From NCBI GenBank assembly GCA_900768035.1, contig CAAGBH010000010.1, positions 1 to 20,711 on the forward strand: a DNA stretch of 20,711 nt, read 5' to 3'. The stretch comes from Clostridia bacterium. Lineage in GTDB: Bacteria; Bacillota; Clostridia; Oscillospirales; Acutalibacteraceae. Both the position numbers and the translations under genes were made by a program. Under the pieces are notes generated by a model that saw nothing but the letters and a program-made list of their open reading frames with translations, had not been told where the DNA came from and did no database searches. This document shows, one piece after another, positions 14,824-20,711 of the stretch. Positions within the stretch are counted from its first letter, which is position 1, and every line of letters starts with the position of its first letter.

Positions 14824-16698
14824 ATGAAAAACAGATTTTTTAATTTATTGTCATTTATAGCGTATGACTTTTTGGCGTCTGTGGTTTCTGTGTTTTTAGC
14901 GTTTTTTATTTCAAACGAAAAGATTACTTTTATTTGGCCTGATAAATTTGTTTTTGTTATAGTTTTATGGCCTGCGGCAGTACTGTTTTGTATGTATATT
15001 GTGAAAATTTATAATATACTTTGGCGTTTTTCGGGCTTTAATGAGGTGCTGCGTATTTTAGCGGGATCTTTTGCCGCCATGGTAGCAACTACTATTGCCC
15101 AAAAGGGTGTATTCGGAACACTTGGTGTAAATTTTTCGCTATACATAGTATTGTTTTTCTTTACTACCATCTTTATTACTGTTCATCGTTATATAGTTAA
15201 ATTTATAGCAATAAAAGATGCTGAAAAAAATTCAAACAAGCCCAAATCTGCTGTTGTTGGAAATGTAATGATAATTGGTGCTGGCAGTGCGGGTGAGGCT
15301 ATAATCAAGGAAGTGTCAAACAATAAGGATGTCAAGATTAAGTGTGTTATTGATGATGATCCTGTAAAACATGGACATTATATTGCAGGAATTCATATTT
15401 TAGGTGGTAAAGAAATGATTGTAACTGCGGCCGAAAAATATGATATAAACACAATAATTTTTGCTATTCCAAGTTGTAATAATGTAAAGAAAACTGAAAT
15501 TCTTAATATTTGTCAAACTACGAAATGTGATTTAAAAATTTTACCGTCTGTAAATCAGTTGCAGGATATTAATGAGATTTCATCGGTTATCCGCAAGGTT
15601 GAAATTGAAGATCTTTTGGGTAGGGAAACGGTTAAATTCAATGTAGATTCTGTAATGGAATATGTAGAAAATAAGGTTGTTTTGGTAACGGGTGGAGGCG
15701 GAACAATCGGTAGTGAACTTTGCCGACAGATTGCTTCACACAATCCAAAACAGTTGGTTATTTTTGATATTTATGAGAATAATGCTTACGAAATCCAAAA
15801 CGAATTAAAATATAATTATCCCGATTTGGAACTAATAACACTAATTGGCTCCGTGCGTGATAGCAAGCGTATGGATTATCTTTTCCGTACATATAAGCCT
15901 CAAATCGTATATCATGCGGCGGCTCATAAGCATGTACCTCTTATGGAGGACAGCCCTAATGAATCAATTAAAAATAATGTTTTTGGCACATATAAAACTG
16001 CACAGTGTGCTGATAGATACGGCGCTGAGAAGATGGTGCTTATTTCAACCGATAAGGCGGTTAACCCAACAAATATTATGGGTGCTAGCAAGCGCATTTG
16101 TGAAATGATTGTTCAAACCTTTAATAACCGTTCAAAAACGGAATTTGTTGCTGTGAGATTTGGCAATGTTTTAGGCTCTAACGGAAGCGTTATACCGCTC
16201 TTCAAAAAGCAGTTGGAACACGGTGGACCGCTTACGGTTACACACCCTGATATTATCAGATATTTTATGACAGTTCCTGAAGCAGTCTCGCTTGTTTTGC
16301 AGGCTGGTGCTAATGCTAAAGGCGGTGAAATTTTCGTTCTTGATATGGGACAGCCTGTGAAGATTTTAACTTTAGCAGAAAATCTTATAAAACTTTCGGG
16401 TTATACTCCGTATAAAGATATCCAAATTGAGTTTACAGGTCTTCGTCCTGGTGAAAAACTTTTCGAAGAACTGCTTATGTCAGAGGAAGGTCTCACAGCA
16501 ACTGAGAATGAACTTATTCATATAGGCAGACCGATTGATATTGACGAAGACGAATTATTTGATACTTTAGAAGAAATGCGTCTAGTGATGTATGATGAAA
16601 ATGCAGATATAAGAAATCTTGTTAAAAAGATAGTTCCGACATATCAAATTCCTAAAAATATAGCAGAAAAACAGTTGGCAACATCAAAAACAAACTAA
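14824..16698 (+). CDS. Membrane UDP-sugar 4,6-dehydratase (CapD/PglF/WbpM family)
   Basis: This enzyme family converts UDP-GlcNAc to a 4-keto-6-deoxy sugar, the first step toward QuiNAc, FucNAc or bacillosamine-type residues of surface glycans. The 624-residue protein has four predicted membrane helices (about 8-30, 42-64, 76-94, 104-126), a first Rossmann domain with GAGSAG (152-157), and the catalytic SDR domain with TGGGGTIG (289-296), HAAAHKHVPLME (364-375), STDKAVNPTNIMGASK (408-423) and GLRPGEKLFEELL. The usual SDR Tyr is Met419 with Lys423 (MxxxK), as is typical of this subfamily, and Thr409-Asp410 are in place. It starts 15 bases after asnA with AAGGATG as ribosome site and no clear promoter between, so it may be transcribed from the T-box promoter. 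The exact sugar product cannot be read from sequence alone. Confidence 0.92.
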   Translation: MKNRFFNLLSFIAYDFLASVVSVFLAFFISNEKITFIWPDKFVFVIVLWPAAVLFCMYIVKIYNILWRFSGFNEVLRILAGSFAAMVATTIAQKGVFGTLGVNFSLYIVLFFFTTIFITVHRYIVKFIAIKDAEKNSNKPKSAVVGNVMIIGAGSAGEAIIKEVSNNKDVKIKCVIDDDPVKHGHYIAGIHILGGKEMIVTAAEKYDINTIIFAIPSCNNVKKTEILNICQTTKCDLKILPSVNQLQDINEISSVIRKVEIEDLLGRETVKFNVDSVMEYVENKVVLVTGGGGTIGSELCRQIASHNPKQLVIFDIYENNAYEIQNELKYNYPDLELITLIGSVRDSKRMDYLFRTYKPQIVYHAAAHKHVPLMEDSPNESIKNNVFGTYKTAQCADRYGAEKMVLISTDKAVNPTNIMGASKRICEMIVQTFNNRSKTEFVAVRFGNVLGSNGSVIPLFKKQLEHGGPLTVTHPDIIRYFMTVPEAVSLVLQAGANAKGGEIFVLDMGQPVKILTLAENLIKLSGYTPYKDIQIEFTGLRPGEKLFEELLMSEEGLTATENELIHIGRPIDIDEDELFDTLEEMRLVMYDENADIRNLVKKIVPTYQIPKNIAEKQLATSKTN

Positions 16699-16723
16699 AT
16701 ATAACAATTTTTTCAAAAAAGTG

Positions 16724-16752
16724 TTGCATTTTAAAATCTTTTGTGTTATTAT
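16724..16752 (+). promoter_or_regulatory. Promoter of rpsT
   Basis: TTGCAT (16724-16729), a 17-nt spacer and TATTAT (16747-16752) lie 35 bases before the rpsT start. The leader would be about 29 nt, too short for much structure. Confidence 0.7.
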
Positions 16753-16787
16753 AACTTGTACGTGAGTAATTGATAGGAGGTGTCATT

Positions 16788-17051
16788 ATGCCCAATATTA
16801 AATCTGCAAAGAAGCGTGTGCTTGTAAGCCAAGCAAATTATGAGAAGAATAAAGCATACCGTTCTGCTTTAAGAACTGCTGTTAAAAAGGCTGACGCTGC
16901 TATTGACGCTAAGTCTGACGATATGTCAGCGGTTGTAACTGCTGCCGTTAAAAAGATTGATCAGGCTGCTACAAAAGGTATTATCCATAAGAATAATGCT
17001 GCAAGAAAGAAGTCTGCTTTGGTTAACCGCTTTAACAAAGCAAACGCATAA
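16788..17051 (+). CDS. rpsT: Ribosomal protein S20
   Basis: S20 is a primary binder of 16S rRNA in the 30S subunit. The 87-residue basic helical protein begins MPNIKSAKKRVLVSQ, the family's hallmark N-terminus, and contains the KGIIHKNNAARKKSALVNR block near its end. ATG 16788 is chosen because a full AGGAGG (16775-16780) precedes it by seven bases; the longer frame from TTG 16770 would overlap this site. It is monocistronic here, with its own promoter and terminator, and it separates the dehydratase gene from the rest of the polysaccharide operon. Assignment is firm. Confidence 0.97.
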   Translation: MPNIKSAKKRVLVSQANYEKNKAYRSALRTAVKKADAAIDAKSDDMSAVVTAAVKKIDQAATKGIIHKNNAARKKSALVNRFNKANA

Positions 17052-17070
17052 TTTTAATATTCAAAATTTT

Positions 17071-17102
17071 AGGACTAAGATTTTTTCTTAGTCCTTTTAT
17101 TT
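17071..17102 (+). terminator. Intrinsic terminator of rpsT
   Basis: A 10-bp perfect stem AGGACTAAGA/TCTTAGTCCT (17071-17080 and 17086-17095) with a 5-nt T loop is followed by TTTATTTTT, 20 bases after the rpsT stop. Confidence 0.92.
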
Positions 17103-17117
17103 TTACTATTTAATTGT

Positions 17118-17146
17118 TTGACATTATTATACATATGTAGTATAAT
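17118..17146 (+). promoter_or_regulatory. Consensus promoter of the polysaccharide operon
   Basis: TTGACA (17118-17123), exactly 17 bases, then TATAAT (17141-17146): a perfect consensus. The spacer contains the 10-bp palindrome TACATATGTA (17130-17139), and ACATATG recurs at 17154-17160 near the predicted start of transcription. The pair may form an operator for a repressor, which would explain why so strong a promoter is used; this last point is inference. Confidence 0.85.
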
Positions 17147-17181
17147 AAAATAAACATATGCTAAATTGGAGAATTATGTAG

Positions 17182-17796
17182 ATGTACGAAAAAATAGTTA
17201 AGAGAATGATTGATTTTATTTTATCAATTTTTGCAATAATTTTTTTATGTCCATTGTTGTTGTTGATAGTATTTGCAATAAAAATTGATGATTACGGTCC
17301 TGTTTTATTTACCCAAAATCGTATTGGAAAAGATAATAAAATTTTTAAAATTTATAAATTCCGAACTATGAAGATTGCTACTCCAAGTGATACTCCAACA
17401 CACTTGTTAGAGAATCCTGAACAATACATAACTAAGGTTGGTGCAGTCTTGCGTAAGACGAGTCTTGATGAATTGCCACAGATTTTTAATATTTTTATTG
17501 GTGATATGAGCATAATCGGTCCACGTCCTGCACTTTGGAATCAAGACGATTTAATTGAATTGCGCAGTGAATATGGAGTCGATAAAATTAGACCTGGACT
17601 TACAGGTTGGGCTCAGATAAATGGAAGGGACGAACTTTCCATTGAAGAAAAGGTTAGATATGATACCGAATATATTGAAAATTTGAGTTTCATTTTTGAC
17701 ATTAAATGTTTTTTTGGAACAATATTTTCAGTGTTAAAATCTGATGGTGTTGTTGAAGGAAAAATCGCAGAATCGAAAGAGAAGGTTACAAAGTAA
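17182..17796 (+). CDS. Phosphoglycosyl transferase (polyprenyl-phosphate sugar-1-P transferase)
   Basis: This membrane enzyme starts a glycan by moving a sugar-1-phosphate from its UDP donor to undecaprenyl phosphate. The 204-residue protein is the small monotopic form, like Campylobacter PglC, with one N-terminal hydrophobic segment (about 11-34) and the catalytic domain only. Conserved blocks are GPVLFTQNRIGKDNKIFKIYKFRTM, the Asp-Glu dyad in TSLDELPQ, IIGPRPAL and RPGLTGWAQINGRDEL. The start is ATG 17182, with GGAG about eleven bases before; an upstream ATG at 17176 reads straight into a stop. It is the first gene of the operon and its stop overlaps the next start (TAATG). A dehydratase of the PglF family lies just upstream, so a 6-deoxy-amino sugar donor is a reasonable guess. 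Confidence 0.94.
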   Translation: MYEKIVKRMIDFILSIFAIIFLCPLLLLIVFAIKIDDYGPVLFTQNRIGKDNKIFKIYKFRTMKIATPSDTPTHLLENPEQYITKVGAVLRKTSLDELPQIFNIFIGDMSIIGPRPALWNQDDLIELRSEYGVDKIRPGLTGWAQINGRDELSIEEKVRYDTEYIENLSFIFDIKCFFGTIFSVLKSDGVVEGKIAESKEKVTK

Positions 17797-18968
17797 TGCA
17801 AAAGAAAATTAAAATTTGTGCACTTACTACCATTTCAAAAACTATGGATTGGTTTGTTGTCGATTCAATGCGCAACCTTGCCAACAATGGTTATGATGTC
17901 ACTTTGGTATGCGATATGGATGAGGATTTTGTAGACCGCAATAGTGATTTTGCAAATTGCGTGCCCGTTAAAATGGCAAGGGGTATTGATTTCAAAGGTG
18001 CTATAAATGGAATACTAACTTTTTATAAACTTTTTAAACAAAATAATTTTGATATTATACAGTATTCAACTCCAAATGCTGCTTTGTATTCTTCTATAGC
18101 AGGAGCATTGGCTAAAATTCCTGTTAGAATTTACGGTCAATGGGGAATACGTTATGTGACTTTTATAGGTTTTAAAAAATTTATATTTAAAACACTTGAA
18201 AAAATCACTTGCCTGTTTTCAACACATGTTAAGGCAGTCAGTTTTAAAAACCGTCAGTTTGCTATTACTGAAAATCTGTGTTCGTCAGACAAGATTGCGG
18301 TTATTGGTATTGGCGGTACAGTCGGCGTCGATTTTACAGAGTTTGATATCAATAAAAAGGATGCATATCGAAGAGAAATCAGGGAAAATTTCAATATTTC
18401 AGATGATGATTTCGTTTTTGGATTTGTTGGCAGATTGAATGTTGATAAAGGTATAAACGAATTGATTGAAGCATTTAAGGATATTGAAAACGCAAAACTT
18501 ATGCTTGTTGGTATGCTTGATGATGATTATGGACCAAGTAAAGAAAACCTTGAGTTTGCTAAAAACAATCCCAATATTATTATGACAGGGAATGTTCCCA
18601 CAGACCAAGTTTGCAAGTATTTATCTTGCTTTGATATTTTAGTTCATCCTACATATCGTGAGGGCTTCGGTAAGGTTCTGCAAGAGAGTATGGCGATGTG
18701 TTGTCCGATAATTACTACCAATATCCCAGGGCCGAGTGAGGTTATTGAAAACGAAATTTCGGGGATATTAGTTCCAGTAAAAAACAGTGTTGCTTTGAAA
18801 AATGAAATGTTAAGCCTTATGAGAGATGCTGACCGAAGACAACGTTATACAAATGCGGGAAGAATGCGTGCAGAAAAGTATTTTGAACGCTCTGTAATGC
18901 TTAACAATATTTTGGAAGAATACAATAAAATTTTAAAAGTTGCACCTAAAGAAAAAGTGAAAATTTAA
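17796..18968 (+). CDS. Glycosyltransferase, GT4 family
   Basis: This is a retaining GT-B glycosyltransferase, expected to add the second sugar to the lipid-linked intermediate at the inner face of the membrane. The 390-residue protein has an N-terminal acceptor domain (1-200, with YGQWGIRY at 113-120) and a C-terminal donor domain: GFVGRLNVDKG (209-219), the Glu-x7-Glu motif in HPTYREGFGKVLQE (284-297; Glu289 and Glu297), and the IPGPSEVIENEISGILVP loop. It resembles the PglA/CapM-like enzymes that follow a small phosphoglycosyl transferase. Its start overlaps the previous stop by one base, so the two are coupled. Acceptor and donor sugars are unknown. Confidence 0.93.
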   Translation: MQKKIKICALTTISKTMDWFVVDSMRNLANNGYDVTLVCDMDEDFVDRNSDFANCVPVKMARGIDFKGAINGILTFYKLFKQNNFDIIQYSTPNAALYSSIAGALAKIPVRIYGQWGIRYVTFIGFKKFIFKTLEKITCLFSTHVKAVSFKNRQFAITENLCSSDKIAVIGIGGTVGVDFTEFDINKKDAYRREIRENFNISDDDFVFGFVGRLNVDKGINELIEAFKDIENAKLMLVGMLDDDYGPSKENLEFAKNNPNIIMTGNVPTDQVCKYLSCFDILVHPTYREGFGKVLQESMAMCCPIITTNIPGPSEVIENEISGILVPVKNSVALKNEMLSLMRDADRRQRYTNAGRMRAEKYFERSVMLNNILEEYNKILKVAPKEKVKI

Positions 18969-18987
18969 TTGGAACGGAAGTGTGAAA

Positions 18988-19797
18988 ATGAAGTTAACTT
19001 TACTGACAGGTGACCCTAAATTTGCAGAGAAGGCGGAAGACTGCGGTGTGGACCGAATTTTTCTTGACCTTGAATATATAAATAAGGCTGACCGTCAAAA
19101 AGGCAGAAATACATTTATTACGCAAAATACAGTACAAGATGTTATACCTTTGAGAGAGGTTTTAAATAAGTCGGAATTGCTTGTTAGGGTTAATCCTATA
19201 AATCCGCTTTCGAAAAATGAGATTGATGCTGTGTGTGAAGCAGGTGCGGATTTAATAATGCTTCCAATGGTTTATGATGATGAAGATGTTAAAACTTTTG
19301 TAAATTTGGTTGACGGCAGGGCAAAAATTGTACCTATGATTGAAACTGCACAAAGTATGGCAAGATTAGATGATATTCTTGCTGTTGACGGTGTTGATGA
19401 GATTTATATTGGTCTTAATGATTTGCATATAAGTCTGGGGCTTTCGTTTATGTTTGAAATTTTAAGCGGCGGACTTATGGATTATATGGCTCAAAAAATC
19501 AATGCAAAAGGTATTGCATTTGGTTTTGGTGGTATGGCGAAAATCGGTGAGGGTATGCTTCCAGCTGAAAAGATTTTAGCAGAGCATTACCGCTTGGGTT
19601 CTTCTTCGGTCATTCTTTCTCGAACATTTAGAAATGAAGTTGATGCAGACGGTAAACCGATTTTAAATTTAAAAGAAGAAATTGCAAAAATCCGTACTTG
19701 TGAACAACGAATTTCAAATTGGACACAAGAAAAGTTTGAAGAAAATAGAATTGCTGTTAAAAATATTGTAAGTGAAATAATTAGTGAGAAAATATGA
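18988..19797 (+). CDS. HpcH/HpaI-type aldolase or citrate-lyase-like protein
   Basis: The family holds class II pyruvate aldolases, which cleave or form 2-keto-3-deoxy acids, and citrate-lyase beta-like lyases. The 269-residue TIM-barrel protein shows the expected order: DRIFLDLEY near the start, LLVRVNP with the substrate Arg (about residue 67), ADLIMLPMV, IVPMIETAQSM with a metal-binding Glu (about 119), and IGLNDLHISLGL with a metal-binding Asp (about 145). These match the Arg, Glu and Asp of HpaI by position in the pattern. ATG 18988 is favoured by GGAAG (18976-18980); a GTG at 18982 would add two residues. It sits between two glycosyltransferase genes and overlaps the next one by ATGA, so it clearly belongs to the polysaccharide operon, where such an aldolase is unusual. 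Substrate is unknown. Confidence 0.8.
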   Translation: MKLTLLTGDPKFAEKAEDCGVDRIFLDLEYINKADRQKGRNTFITQNTVQDVIPLREVLNKSELLVRVNPINPLSKNEIDAVCEAGADLIMLPMVYDDEDVKTFVNLVDGRAKIVPMIETAQSMARLDDILAVDGVDEIYIGLNDLHISLGLSFMFEILSGGLMDYMAQKINAKGIAFGFGGMAKIGEGMLPAEKILAEHYRLGSSSVILSRTFRNEVDADGKPILNLKEEIAKIRTCEQRISNWTQEKFEENRIAVKNIVSEIISEKI

Positions 19798-20711
19798 GTA
19801 TTAATAAAAATTTTAAAATTCTCGTAATAACGGTTGCTTCTTGGAATAGTAAAGTTGGCAGTAATACGTGGACTTCTTTACTAAAAGATTATGACAGTGA
19901 AAATATTGCAAATATTTGTATTCGTGAAGAAATTCCTGATAGTGATATTTGTTCAAGATATTTTTGTATTTCTGAAAATAAAGTTTTAAAAAGTATTTTG
20001 AAGAGTAATATAAAAACCGGATATGAGGTTATGCCTAAATCTCAGGAAGAAAATACAGATTTAGGTGTCCATAATGAACGGTATAAGCAAATGAAGAAAA
20101 AACGCCGTTATTCAATGCTTTTGGCACGCGAACTTGTATGGAAATTTGGTAAGTGGAAAACAAGAGAACTTGATAAGTTTTTGGATAGTTTTAAACCTGA
20201 TATTATACTTCATGCAATGGAAGGCTATATTCATTTAAACCGTATTATCCAGTATGCAATTAAGCATACCGGTGCAAAAGCGGTCGGATACATTTGGGAT
20301 GATAACTTTACATATAAACAACATAGTGATTTTGGATACAAGGTTTATAGATTTTTTCAGAGAATGTCTTTGAAAAAATTAGCGTCGGTAACGCAAGAGT
20401 TTTTTGCAATTACCCCTAAAACCAAAAGTGAAGCGGACGAGTTTTTTGGCATTGATTCAGTTTTGCTTACAAAACCTTTAAACTCGGTTCCGAAAGTTTC
20501 GGGAAGTAAACCTAATAATCCTTTGCAAATGCTTTATACAGGTAATTTGCAAATTGGCAGGGATAGGTCACTTGAAAAAATTTCAAAAGGTTTAAGTGAA
20601 GTTAATAAAGACGGTGTTAAAATAATTTTAGATGTTTACACAAACACCTACTTAGATGATAAAAAAATGCAAAAAATCTGCTCCCCTTTTTGAAAAATAC
20701 ACGAGCCAATA
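19794..20711 (+). pseudogene. Glycosyltransferase (GT-B), apparently frameshifted near window end
   Basis: The frame from ATG 19794 encodes 299 residues and stops at TGA 20691-20693. It reads as a GT4-like enzyme: an N-terminal domain with DSFKPDIILHAMEGY and GYIWDDNFTYKQHSDFG, a linker, then the first strand and helix of the donor domain, LQMLYTGNLQIGRDRSL, followed by VKIILDVYTN. It ends there, about 90-110 residues short of a full GT-B fold and without any donor-binding Glu motif. Losing one base in T5 (20687-20691), A6 (20671-20676) or A7 (20661-20667) would open a frame ending FEKYTSQ to the window edge. I therefore read it as a frameshift, real or from base-calling, though the rest lies outside the window. 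Its start overlaps the aldolase stop by four bases. Confidence 0.7.

Noticed and set aside
16703..16722. Terminator between the dehydratase gene and rpsT
   Set aside because: The TTTTTTCAAAAAA stretch is a pure A-T pairing with a loop of one base and no G-C stem, so it is not a credible intrinsic terminator.
16770..16787. Longer S20 frame starting at TTG 16770
   Set aside because: The extension would cover the AGGAGG ribosome site; S20 proteins start MPNIKSAKKR.
1..20711. Reassignment of TGA to a sense codon
   Set aside because: TGA properly ends the glycyl-radical enzyme, its activase, murI and the aldolase at expected family lengths, with overlapping starts of the next genes in three cases.
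1..20711. CRISPR array, tRNA or rRNA genes, insertion sequence
   Set aside because: No regularly spaced repeat, no tRNA cloverleaf with conserved loops, no rRNA stretch and no transposase frame were seen on either strand.

Overview
The window is AT-rich DNA from a low-GC Gram-positive anaerobe, most likely a member of the Clostridia (gut Ruminococcaceae/Lachnospiraceae-like). The signs are an oxygen-sensitive glycyl-radical enzyme with its activase, a T-box leader, strong AAGGAG-type ribosome sites, consensus TTGACA/TATAAT promoters, a DUF1934 gene next to argS, and an intracellular GH78 rhamnosidase. Species cannot be fixed from this sequence. TGA ends several intact genes, so the standard code applies.

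Layout. (1) Positions 1-1102 hold the 3' end of a glycyl-radical enzyme gene, overlapping its radical-SAM activase by ATGA and closed by a strong terminator. (2) 1316-3565, minus strand: a GH78 alpha-L-rhamnosidase with its own promoter and terminator. (3) 3566-4098 is non-coding: two divergent promoters and perhaps a gene relic. (4) 4099-12118 is one tight plus-strand housekeeping cluster: murI, a DUF1934 protein, argS, nicotinate phosphoribosyltransferase, a small lipoprotein, lon and ysxC. (5) 12123-14808 is an asparagine unit: consensus promoter, T-box leader with an Asn specifier, asnS (corrected to a TTG start), then asnA broken by one in-frame TGA. (6) 14824 to the end is a surface-polysaccharide locus: a membrane UDP-sugar 4,6-dehydratase, then rpsT with its own promoter and terminator, then a new consensus promoter driving a phosphoglycosyl transferase, a GT4 glycosyltransferase, an HpcH/HpaI-type aldolase and a second glycosyltransferase that appears frameshifted near the window edge.

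How it fits together. The asn unit would sense uncharged tRNA-Asn and raise Asn-tRNA synthetase, and formerly Asn synthesis. The dehydratase gene follows with only 15 bases between, so it may share that control. The dehydratase, phosphoglycosyl transferase and glycosyltransferases would make and extend a lipid-linked sugar. The aldolase is an unusual member and may supply an atypical sugar acid.

Most of the window is ordinary. The points most worth a second look are the lone TGA inside an otherwise intact asnA, the T-box unit running into a polysaccharide gene, the aldolase in the polysaccharide operon, the odd radical-site motif of the glycyl-radical enzyme, and the truncated glycosyltransferase. 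I see no clear evidence of an undescribed system.
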